From the NCBI RefSeq assembly GCF_015160855.1, contig NZ_CP063373.1, forward strand, positions 6,076,001-6,140,000: a stretch of 64,000 bases of DNA, given 5' to 3'. The notes below the pieces were generated by a model, which was given only the letters and a program-made list of their open reading frames with translations, had not been told where the DNA came from and did no database searches. This document shows, in pieces, positions 48,571-55,892 of this stretch. A program made the position numbers and the translations under genes. Within the stretch, counting starts at the first letter, position 1, and each line of letters begins with the position of its first letter. This stretch comes from Streptomyces ferrugineus (GTDB lineage Bacteria; Actinomycetota; Actinomycetes; Streptomycetales; Streptomycetaceae).

Positions 48571-48759
48571 TCAGCCCTCGATCCGGATGGCCTGGAGCGG
48601 GCAGACGTCGGCGGCTTCCTCGACCTCGTCGCGCAGCGTGTCGTCGGGGTCGGAGACGTGGACCAGGTGTCCGTCGTCGTCCATGGAGAAGACGTCGGGG
48701 GCCGCGAAGACGCACTGGCCGTGGTCCTGGCACTTGTTCATGTCGACTACGACCTTCAT
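48571..48759 (-). CDS. [3Fe-4S]-type ferredoxin for P450
   Basis: 62 residues from ATG 48759 with AGGAGGA upstream. Cys residues occur as CQDHGQC near the N-terminus and CPLQAI near the C-terminus. His replaces the second Cys of the usual four, as in actinobacterial P450 ferredoxins with a 3Fe-4S cluster. It carries electrons from the reductase encoded 5 bp downstream. First gene of the seven-gene operon. Confidence 0.92.
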   Translation of the reverse strand: MKVVVDMNKCQDHGQCVFAAPDVFSMDDDGHLVHVSDPDDTLRDEVEEAADVCPLQAIRIEG

Positions 48760-48871
48760 GGCCGGTCCTCCTGGGAGTGAGGGCGTCGGAGCGGTGACGA
48801 AGGGGGTGAAGGGCCCGGCCGGCCTGCGGCCGGGCCCTTGCCAAAGGGACGCGAGAGCCGCACCCCTGACT

Positions 48872-48887
48872 CGTTTGGCTTCAAACA
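48872..48887. promoter_or_regulatory. Shared 16-bp operator, copy 2 (ferredoxin operon)
   Basis: CGTTTGGCTTCAAACA, with GTTTG/CAAAC arms 4 bp apart. It lies about 113 bp upstream of the ferredoxin start. Compared with the copies at 42432 (reverse strand) and 48980, the common pattern is CGTT-pyrimidine-GG, two to three variable bases, then AAAC. Confidence 0.6.
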
Positions 48888-48979
48888 ACATAGGAAGCGG
48901 CGGGACCCTGGTCAATACCTGTCCAGGTGGATAAATTTTTGGGGCCGCCCTCTTGCGGGACCACGAATCCTGTCCATAC

Positions 48980-48995
48980 CGTTCGGACTCAAACG
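48980..48995. promoter_or_regulatory. Shared 16-bp operator, copy 3 (ligase/P450 operon)
   Basis: CGTTCGGACTCAAACG, an imperfect palindrome with CGTT/AACG ends, about 79 bp upstream of the glutamine-synthetase-like gene. It matches the two other copies in spacing and ends. Confidence 0.6.
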
Positions 48996-49073
48996 ACGAA
49001 GTAGCGGCCCCGTGGCGGCCCGTGCACAGGTCGTCGGCACACCCCCTCCCCCATCCGCCCCGAGGAGACATCG

Positions 49074-50429
49074 GTGAGCGATCACGACATCCCAGACATC
49101 CGCCGGCACATGGAGCGGCTCACCGCCGAGGATGTGGACGTGGTCCGGGTGATCTATCCCGACCTCATCGGCACCGACCGCGCCCGCGACGTGCTGGTGG
49201 ACCATCTGCCGTCGGCCTGCGCGCACGGGCTGGCCTTCTGCCGGGCCGTCTACCACACCAGCCCGCAGGGCGACGTGGTCCCCGTCGCGGGCGGCCTGGA
49301 CGCCGGCCTGCCCGACGTGACCGTGCGCCCCGCCCTGTCGACCCTGGCCGTGCTGCCCTGGGAGCCCGGCGTCGCCACCTGTCTCGGCGAGGTCACCGAC
49401 CCGGCGACCGGCGCCCCCGCCCCGGAGTCGCCGCGCGACCTGCTGCGCACGGTGCTCGCGCGCTGCGCGGAGCAGGGCCTGCGTCCGATCGTCGGCCCCG
49501 AGCTGGAGTACTTCCTGCTCGAGCCCGCCCCGGACACCGCCACCGGCTGGCGCCGCTCACCCGAGACAACGGGCGCCGTCTACACGGCCGGGCTGCGCGC
49601 CGATCCCGACAACCATCTGCTGCGCACCCTGCGGCACCTGCGTGACCTGGGCCTCGGCGTCGTCACCGGAAACCACGAGTTCGACGGCGGCCAGTACGAG
49701 ATCAACCTCACCCACTCCGAGGCGCTGGACGCGGCCGACCGCTCCTTCCGCTTCAAGGCCGCGGTCAAGGAGCTGGCCCGCAAGGAGGGCCGGCTCGCCA
49801 CCTTCATGGCCAAGCCGTTCGGGGACGCGGGCGGGTCCGGCTTCCATCTGCACCTGTCGTGCGACGACGCCGACCACCGCAACGCCTTCGACGACCCCGC
49901 GGGCGCTCACGGTCTCTCGGCCACCGCCCGGCACGCGATCGCCGGCATCGTCGCCCACGCTCCCGCCCTCGCCGCGCTGCTCAACCCGACCGTGAACTCG
50001 TACAAACGGTTCGGCCCGGACACCCTCGCGCCCTGGCTGATCGACTGGGGCCTGGACAACCGCAGCGCCATGGTCCGCATCCCGCCCGAGCGCGGCGCGG
50101 GCGCACGCCTGGAGCTGCGCCTCGGCGACGCGAGCGCCAACCCCTATCTGGCCGTCGCCGCCACGCTCGCCGCCGCGCTCCTCGGCATCCGGGCCGGTGA
50201 GGAGCCCCCGCCCCCGCTGGAGGGCTACGGCTACGACACCGCCCGATCGGCGGTGCTGCCCACCGATCTGTCCGCCGCGCTGGACGCGCTGGAGGCGGAC
50301 ACCGACCTGGCCGAGCTGCTCGGCAAGGACTTCACCACCTCCTATCTGACCTACAAGCGCAACGAGGTCGAACGCTTCCAACGGCACGTCACCGACTGGG
50401 AGTTCACCGAGTACGCCTACCACCTGTGA
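49074..50429 (+). CDS. Glutamine synthetase-like gamma-glutamyl ligase
   Basis: 451 residues from GTG 49074 with GAGGAGA upstream. The catalytic domain has GPELEYFLLEP (metal Glu), GQYEINLTHSEALDAAD, GSGFHLHLS, the ATP/glutamate segment NPTVNSYKRFGPDTLAPW and the Arg in NRSAMVRIPP. The N-terminal beta-grasp domain is short. Such GlnA3/GlnA4/PuuA/IpuC/AtdA1-type proteins join glutamate to an organic amine instead of ammonia. With a downstream P450 and the distant PuuD-like hydrolase, it probably activates the amine substrate of the regulon. True glutamine synthetase activity is unlikely but not excluded. Confidence 0.88.
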   Translation: MSDHDIPDIRRHMERLTAEDVDVVRVIYPDLIGTDRARDVLVDHLPSACAHGLAFCRAVYHTSPQGDVVPVAGGLDAGLPDVTVRPALSTLAVLPWEPGVATCLGEVTDPATGAPAPESPRDLLRTVLARCAEQGLRPIVGPELEYFLLEPAPDTATGWRRSPETTGAVYTAGLRADPDNHLLRTLRHLRDLGLGVVTGNHEFDGGQYEINLTHSEALDAADRSFRFKAAVKELARKEGRLATFMAKPFGDAGGSGFHLHLSCDDADHRNAFDDPAGAHGLSATARHAIAGIVAHAPALAALLNPTVNSYKRFGPDTLAPWLIDWGLDNRSAMVRIPPERGAGARLELRLGDASANPYLAVAATLAAALLGIRAGEEPPPPLEGYGYDTARSAVLPTDLSAALDALEADTDLAELLGKDFTTSYLTYKRNEVERFQRHVTDWEFTEYAYHL

Positions 50430-50445
50430 CCTTCTGGAGCCATCG

Positions 50446-51714
50446 ATGACCTCCGCCACCGAGCCGATGCCGCTCGCCGACGTCAACCTCGCCGACCTCG
50501 ACAACTTCACCGACGGTGTGACGCCCTGGCGCATGTTCCACACCCTGCGCCACGAGGACCCGGTGCACTGGCAGCCCGAGGAGGCCCCCAACTCCGGTTT
50601 CTGGGCGGTGACCCGGCACGCCGACATCGCCCGCGTCGACCGCGACCCGGAGACCTTCACCTCGACGAGGTTCGTCAACCTCGAAGAGGTCGACGACGAC
50701 CAGATCAACAAGCGCGCCTCCATCCTGGAGATGGACGGCGTCCGGCACCGCGCCCTGCGCAGCGTCATCCAGCGGCAGTTCGGCGCGAGCGTCATCAACA
50801 GCTACGCCGACTTCCTGCGCGGGCTGACCGCGACGACCCTGGACGCCGCCCTGGCCAAGGGCACCTTCGACTTCGTCGCCGATGTCTCCGCGGACTTCCC
50901 CATCAACGTCCTCGCACGGCTGCTCGACGTGCCGCCGGAGGACAACCAGCAGCTCATCGACTGGGGCAACCGCATCATCGGCAACACCGACCCCGACTAC
51001 GCGGATGTGCTGCTGCACAGCGAGGAGAGCGAGAAGTACCGCGATCTGCCGTTCCGCTCCCCCGCGTCCGTCGAGGTCTTCGAGTACGGACGGGAACTGG
51101 CCCGGCAGCGGCGCGGCGGCGACGGCACGGACCTGATCTCCCGGCTGGTCAACACCATGCCGCGCGACGGCGTGCCGCTCTCCGCACAGGACTTCGACAA
51201 CTACTTCCTGCTCCTCGTGGTGGCCGGCAACGAGACCACCCGGCACACCATCTCCCACTCCATGCTCGCCCTCCTCCAGCACCCCGAGCAGCTCGCCCGC
51301 CTGAAGGACGACCCCTCCCTGATCCCCACGGCGGTCGAGGAGTTCCTGCGCTGGGCCTCCCCCGTCTACCACTTCCGCCGCACGGCCACCCGGGACGTCG
51401 AGCTCGGCGGCAAACAGGTCAAGGAGGGCGACAAGGTCGTCATGTGGTTCGCCTCCGGCAACCGCGACGAGAAGGTCTTCGGCAACCCCTACGACTTCGA
51501 CGTCACCCGCACCGACAACGACCACGTCACCTTCGGCAAGGGCAGCCCGCACCTGTGCCTGGGCAACCTGCTCGCCCGCACCGAGATCCGCATCATGTTC
51601 GAGGAGCTGATCCCGCGCATCGCCGGCATCAGGCTGGCCGGCGACGTCCCCCGCGTGCGCTCCAACTTCGTCAACGGCATCAAGAAACTGCCGGTGGAGG
51701 TCACGCTCGCCTGA
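50446..51714 (+). CDS. Cytochrome P450
   Basis: 422 residues from ATG 50446 behind GGAG, 16 bp after the ligase gene. All hallmarks are intact: the I-helix VVAGNETTRH, ExxR in EEFLRWASPV, and the haem loop FGKGSPHLCLGN with the Cys ligand near residue 369. It is a soluble class I bacterial P450 needing a ferredoxin and reductase, both encoded by the divergent operon. By context it could hydroxylate or dealkylate the gamma-glutamylated amine or an aromatic intermediate. Confidence 0.93.
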   Translation: MTSATEPMPLADVNLADLDNFTDGVTPWRMFHTLRHEDPVHWQPEEAPNSGFWAVTRHADIARVDRDPETFTSTRFVNLEEVDDDQINKRASILEMDGVRHRALRSVIQRQFGASVINSYADFLRGLTATTLDAALAKGTFDFVADVSADFPINVLARLLDVPPEDNQQLIDWGNRIIGNTDPDYADVLLHSEESEKYRDLPFRSPASVEVFEYGRELARQRRGGDGTDLISRLVNTMPRDGVPLSAQDFDNYFLLLVVAGNETTRHTISHSMLALLQHPEQLARLKDDPSLIPTAVEEFLRWASPVYHFRRTATRDVELGGKQVKEGDKVVMWFASGNRDEKVFGNPYDFDVTRTDNDHVTFGKGSPHLCLGNLLARTEIRIMFEELIPRIAGIRLAGDVPRVRSNFVNGIKKLPVEVTLA

Positions 51715-52211
51715 TCGACAGGGCGTGGTGGAAGACGTCGCGCGGATCCCACTTCGCCTTGACGCGCTGGAGGCGGCGGTGATTGTCGCCGAAGTACAGG
51801 GTCTGCCAGGGAGCGCCGGTGTTCCGGGCCGGGTCGGCGAGGTCCGTGTCCGGGTAGTTGATGAACGCGCCGTCGGCCGCCGCGGGGGCGCCGCCGGTGT
51901 CGGCGTACAGGTCCTCGTACAGCTCGCGCAGCCAGCCGATGTGCCGGGCGTCGTCCTCGGGGTCCTCCCAGCCGTTGACGTAGAACATCTTGATGCTCGC
52001 GTCGCGGTGGGGTGTCGCGGTCGCGTCCGGGGCCACGGTGTTGACCTTGCCGCCGTGGGTGTAGAGGCTCACGCCGCCGCCCGGGTGGTCGTGGTCGGTG
52101 CGGGTCAGGCCGGTCCGGGTGGGGCGGGCAGGATGTCCCGTGCCCGTCCTGGGCCGCCGTCGTGGCGATCAGGCCGCCGCGCAGCATGTTCCTTCGACTT
52201 AATGCGCTCAT
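51701..52211 (-). pseudogene. Remnant of a Tat-exported FAD-linked (berberine-bridge type) oxidase
   Basis: A good start (ATG 52211, GAGGAGA site) encodes a Tat signal (SRRNMLRGGLIATTAA) and then runs into a frame that makes no sense. In another frame, from about 52090 to 51701, the C-terminal end of an FAD-linked oxidase is clear: HPGGGVSLYTHGGKVN, KMFYVNGWED, FINYPDTDLAD, WQTLYFGDNHRRLQRVK and KWDPRDVFHHALS. The FAD-binding core of some 350 residues is missing. A large internal deletion with frameshift explains this. Confidence 0.8.
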
Positions 52212-52370
52212 TGTGTCTCCTCGCCTCGCTCGCGTCAGTCACGAAGCTAGGTCGCCGGGACGCCGAGGGCAGTCGTCCCAGCCCCCCCGGTCGCGGTGGT
52301 GCCGGCACCCGTGTCGACGCCCGCGGAAATTCGGGTGCCGCGGCAGGGGGGCAGGCAGTACGGTCCCGGC

Positions 52371-53111
52371 GTGACCGATGACGACGGCTACTTCGGAGAG
52401 AACATCGCGGCCGGCTACGACGATGAGGAGTCGGACGTGTTCCGCCCCGACGTGGTGGGCCGGACGGTCGACCTGCTGGCCGAACTCGCCGGCGACGGCG
52501 CGGCGCTCGAACTCGGCATCGGCACCGGCCGTATCGCGCTGCCGCTGGCCGACCGGGGCGTGCCCGTGCACGGCATCGACATGTCCCGGGCGATGGTGGA
52601 CCGGCTGCGCGCCAAACCCGGCGGCGACGCCGTCGGGGTGACGATCGGGGACTTCGCGACGACCCGGGTGGCGGGCGAGTTCACGCTCGCCTACCTGGTC
52701 TTCAACACGATCAACAATCTGACGACCCAGGACGCCCAGGTCGACTGCTTCCGCAACGCCGCCGACCATCTGCGGCCCGGCGGCCGCTTCGTGGTCGAGG
52801 TCGGCGTACCCGATCTGCGACGGCTGCCTCCCGGGCAGCGCGCCGTACCGTTCCACATCAGCGACACACACTGGGCGTTCGACACCTACGACCCCGCCAC
52901 CCAGGCGATGAGCTCGAACTACGTCACCATCGTCGACGGCCGCGCCGAGCACTCGTCCATCCCGTTCCGGTACGTGTGGCCGTCCGAGCTGGACCTGATG
53001 GCGCGGCTCGCCGGCCTCCGTCTGCGCGACCGCTGGGAGGACTGGACGCGCGAGCCGTTCACCAGCGAGAGCGGCAAGCACGTGTCGGTGTGGGAGAAGC
53101 CTGCCGACTGA
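52371..53111 (+). CDS. Class I SAM-dependent methyltransferase
   Basis: 246 residues from GTG 52371. Motif I ALELGIGTGRIALPLADRG (about 45-63) and the acidic motif II HGIDMSRAMVDRL bind S-adenosylmethionine. The substrate region is not recognisable. There is no ribosome-binding site, and a TACGGT box ends 6 bases before the GTG, so the message may be leaderless. It is convergent with the Rrf2 gene, 3 bp apart. Confidence 0.85.
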   Translation: MTDDDGYFGENIAAGYDDEESDVFRPDVVGRTVDLLAELAGDGAALELGIGTGRIALPLADRGVPVHGIDMSRAMVDRLRAKPGGDAVGVTIGDFATTRVAGEFTLAYLVFNTINNLTTQDAQVDCFRNAADHLRPGGRFVVEVGVPDLRRLPPGQRAVPFHISDTHWAFDTYDPATQAMSSNYVTIVDGRAEHSSIPFRYVWPSELDLMARLAGLRLRDRWEDWTREPFTSESGKHVSVWEKPAD

Positions 53112-53114
53112 GCG

Positions 53115-53573
53115 TCAGGGGTTCGTCCACGCCTCGGGGTCGTTCGCGAGGCCCAGTACGTCGTCGGGGAGCTTGGCCGCGGCCACATCCGCCAAGGTGA
53201 CCTCGCCGAGGATCTTGCGGACGTTGGCGCGTACGGCGATCCACAGCGGCAGCAGGGATTCCGCGGGGCCGCTGTAGGAGAGGTCGGGCGGGCGTACGCC
53301 GCGCACCGAGACCAGGGGGCCGTCCGCGACGCGGATCACGTCGGCGATGGCGATCGAGCCGGCCGGGCGGGCGAGCCGGTAACCGCCCTTGCCACCGCGC
53401 TGGCTGACCACGAGCCCGCCCCGGCGCAGATCACCCAGGATGCCCTCGAGAAACTTGTGCGGGATGCCCTGCGCCTCGGCGATGGCCTCGGCCTTCAGCG
53501 AGGTGTCGTCCCCTGCCGCGGCCAACTCCAAGGTCGCCCGCACCGCATAGTCCGCTCTGGCCGAGATCCGCAT
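53115..53573 (-). CDS. Rrf2-family transcriptional regulator without cysteines
   Basis: 152 residues from ATG 53573. The Rrf2 winged helix is clear: MRISARADYAVRATLELA, AEAQGIPHKFLEGILGDLRR and GGKGGYRLARPAGSIAIADV. The whole protein contains no Cys, so it cannot hold the Fe-S cluster of IscR/NsrR/RirA. Cluster-free relatives such as CymR sense sulfur status. It is divergent from the broken sulfonate-binding gene and the intact sulfonate-type transporter, which are its probable targets. Confidence 0.9.
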   Translation of the reverse strand: MRISARADYAVRATLELAAAGDDTSLKAEAIAEAQGIPHKFLEGILGDLRRGGLVVSQRGGKGGYRLARPAGSIAIADVIRVADGPLVSVRGVRPPDLSYSGPAESLLPLWIAVRANVRKILGEVTLADVAAAKLPDDVLGLANDPEAWTNP

Positions 53574-53660
53574 GCCGGGATTATCCCTCACCCGCGGTCC
53601 ACTATGTGAACAAGCCCTTCGGGTGCGCGCAACCTTCTGCCACTATCCCCATCAACCAGG

Positions 53661-53676
53661 TAGGAAAACTAGGAAA
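53661..53676. promoter_or_regulatory. Direct repeat TAGGAAA upstream of the sulfonate transporter
   Basis: Two copies of TAGGAAA (53661-53667 and 53670-53676), 9 bp apart, lie just before the ribosome-binding site of the decayed binding-protein gene. They could be a binding site for the divergent Rrf2 regulator. Confidence 0.35.
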
Positions 53677-53689
53677 CTGTGAGGTGGCT

Positions 53690-54172
53690 ATGCGCGCCCT
53701 CGTCGTCACAGCGGCGCTCGCCGTGCGCTCAACTCCGGCTCCGTCGACATCGCCTGGATCGGACCCTCGCCCGCGGTCAACGGCTACACCAAGGCCGGTG
53801 GCGACAATCTGCGGATCATCTCCGGTTCGGCGTCGGGCGGCGTGAAGCTGGTCGTGAACCCGGAGAAGATCACTCAACTGGGTCTCCGGGCAGGGCTGGA
53901 AGGTCGACGCGGAGAGCGGCCAGGGCGACTGGCCGGACACCGACACCGGCAAGCCGCTGCCCGCCGATGTCATCGACCCGGCGTGGACGTCGGTCCAGGT
54001 CACCGACGACCCGCTGGCGGCCACGCTGCGCACCGAGGCCGAGCACGCCGTGCAGGCCGGGCTGCTGCAGCAGCCCGACCTCAAGGGCATCTACGACCTG
54101 ACCCCGCTGAACAAGGTCCTCAAGGCCGAGGGCGAACCCGCGGTCGACGACGCCCACCTCGGCGTCGAATAA
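53690..54172 (+). pseudogene. SsuA-like sulfonate-binding protein, broken by internal deletions
   Basis: ATG 53690 with a GAGGTGG site opens a signal-like start (MRALVVTAALA). A frameshift leads to a central piece typical of aliphatic sulfonate/nitrate-binding proteins (LNSGSVDIAWIGPSPAVNGY, then LRIISGSASGGVKLVVNPEK). A second jump leads to an intact C-terminal piece (QGDWPDTDTGKPLPADVIDP, YDLTPLNKVLKAEG). About half of the expected 330 residues is missing. The ATPase and permease downstream are intact, so the transporter has lost its own substrate capture. Confidence 0.85.
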
Positions 54173-54206
54173 GCCCCGTTCCCACAGTTCTCAGGAGGTG
54201 ACGACC

Positions 54207-54995
54207 ATGGCAACCGCCCTCGCCAAGGCCGCGGACACGGACGTGTCCGCCGCGCACGCCGCCCGCATCGACCACGTGTCGAAGTCCTTCACCGGCCCCG
54301 CCGGCAAGCAGCTCGTCCTCGACGACATCACCCTCGACGTCGCACCCGGCGAGTTCGTCACCCTCCTGGGAGCCTCCGGCTGCGGCAAGTCCACCCTGCT
54401 GAACCTGGTGGCCGGCCTCGACCGGCCCAGCACCGGCACCATCACCACCGACGGCCGCCCGGCCCTGATGTTCCAGGAACACGCCCTGTTCCCCTGGCTG
54501 ACCGCCGGCAAGAACATCGAACTCGCCCTCAAACTGCGCGGCATCGCCAAGACCGAACGCCGCGAGCGGGCCGAGGAACTCCTCGAACTGGTCCGCCTCA
54601 AGGGCGCCCACGGCAAGCGGGTGCACGAACTGTCCGGCGGCATGCGCCAGCGCGTGGCCATGGCCCGCGCCCTGGCCCAGGACAGCAAGCTGCTGCTGAT
54701 GGACGAACCCTTCGCCGCACTCGACGCCATCACCCGGGACGTGCTGCACGACGAACTCACCCGCATCTGGCGCGAGACCCAGCTGTCGGTGCTGTTCGTC
54801 ACCCACAACGTCCGCGAAGCCGTCCGCCTGGCCCAGCGCGTGGTGCTGCTGTCCTCCCGGCCCGGCCGGGTGGCCCGCCAGTGGACGGTCGCCATCCCCC
54901 AGCCCCGCCGCATCGAGGACGCCGACGTGGCGGAACTGTCCCGACAGATCACCGAAGAACTGCGTGGGGAGATCCGCCGCCATGGCCAGCACTGA
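54207..54995 (+). CDS. Sulfonate/nitrate-type ABC transporter ATP-binding protein (SsuB-like)
   Basis: 262 residues from ATG 54207 with a perfect AGGAGGTGA site. Walker A GASGCGKST, Q-loop in LMFQEHALFPWL, signature LSGGMRQR and Walker B LLLMDEPFAALD are all intact, as is the switch His in FVTHNV. It energises uptake of aliphatic sulfonates, taurine or nitrate-like anions. It overlaps the permease gene by 14 bp. Its binding protein is a pseudogene. Confidence 0.92.
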   Translation: MATALAKAADTDVSAAHAARIDHVSKSFTGPAGKQLVLDDITLDVAPGEFVTLLGASGCGKSTLLNLVAGLDRPSTGTITTDGRPALMFQEHALFPWLTAGKNIELALKLRGIAKTERRERAEELLELVRLKGAHGKRVHELSGGMRQRVAMARALAQDSKLLLMDEPFAALDAITRDVLHDELTRIWRETQLSVLFVTHNVREAVRLAQRVVLLSSRPGRVARQWTVAIPQPRRIEDADVAELSRQITEELRGEIRRHGQH

Positions 54996-55875
54996 CACCA
55001 CCGCCAAGGACGGCTCCGAGGACCTGGCGGGCGTTGAGGCCGGGCTCGACGCGCTGGACTCCGTACAGGTCGGCCGTACGCCGCTGCGCGAGACCCTGAT
55101 CCGCAAGGTGCTGCCGCCCGTCACGGCCGTCGCCCTGGTCCTGGCGGCCTGGCAGTTGCTGGTGTCGACCGGGGCGGCCGGCGACCCGACCAAGCTGCCC
55201 GCGCCGTCCGACGTGTGGGGCGAACTGCGCGCGTCCTGGCTGCAGGGCACCCTGCACGAATACATCTGGACCTCCGTCTCCCGCGGCCTGCTCGGCTTCC
55301 TGCTCGCCCTGGCCATCGGCACCCCCCTGGGCCTGCTCGTGGCCCGCGTGAAACTCGTACGCGCGGCCATCGGACCGATCCTGTCCGGCCTGCAGTCCCT
55401 GCCCTCGGTCGCCTGGGTACCCCCCGCCGTCATCTGGCTGGGCCTGAACGACCGCATGATGTTCGCCGTGATCCTGCTCGGCGCCGTCCCCTCCATCGCC
55501 AACGGACTGGTCTCCGGCGTCGACCAGGTACCACCCCTGTTCCTGCGCGCCGGCCGCACCCTCGGCGCCACCGGCCTCAAGGGCACCTGGCACATCGTGA
55601 TGCCCGCCGCACTGCCCGGCTACCTGGGCGGCCTGAAACAGGGCTGGGCCTTCTCCTGGCGCTCACTCATGGCAGCCGAGATCATCGCCTCCTCCCCCGA
55701 CCTCGGCGTCGGCCTCGGACAGCTCCTGGAGAACGGCCGCAACACCAGCAGCATGTCCATGGTGTTCTTCGCCATCCTGCTCATCCTGATCGTCGGCATC
55801 GCCATCGACCTGCTGATCTTCAGCCCGCTGGAACGGCGGGTACTGCGCAGCCGCGGTCTGCTGGCAAGGAGCTGA
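54982..55875 (+). CDS. Sulfonate/nitrate-type ABC transporter permease (SsuC-like)
   Basis: 297 residues from ATG 54982. About six transmembrane helices and the binding-protein-dependent coupling loop (EIIASSPDLGVGLGQLLENG, following GYLGGLKQGWAFSWRSLMAA) are intact. A hydrophilic N-terminal tail of about 40 residues precedes the first helix. It forms the channel for the ATPase encoded just upstream. Convergent with glpK. Confidence 0.92.
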   Translation: MASTDTTAKDGSEDLAGVEAGLDALDSVQVGRTPLRETLIRKVLPPVTAVALVLAAWQLLVSTGAAGDPTKLPAPSDVWGELRASWLQGTLHEYIWTSVSRGLLGFLLALAIGTPLGLLVARVKLVRAAIGPILSGLQSLPSVAWVPPAVIWLGLNDRMMFAVILLGAVPSIANGLVSGVDQVPPLFLRAGRTLGATGLKGTWHIVMPAALPGYLGGLKQGWAFSWRSLMAAEIIASSPDLGVGLGQLLENGRNTSSMSMVFFAILLILIVGIAIDLLIFSPLERRVLRSRGLLARS

Positions 55876-55892
55876 ACGGCAACAGGGAACCG

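Larger units (their letters stand above)
48760..49073. promoter_or_regulatory. 314-bp divergent control region of the catabolic operons
   Basis: It contains two copies of the shared palindrome (48872-48887 and 48980-48995), one near each divergent gene. Between them lie an inverted repeat CCTGG...CCAGG (about 48905-48926) and a short AT-rich run (GATAAATTTTTGG) that is rare in this DNA and may include a promoter -10 region. No gene is seen. Confidence 0.6.

Noticed and set aside
49074..50429. Primary glutamine synthetase for nitrogen assimilation
   Set aside because: It is co-transcribed with a P450 and lies in a catabolic regulon; its similarity is to the amine-ligating GlnA-like groups.
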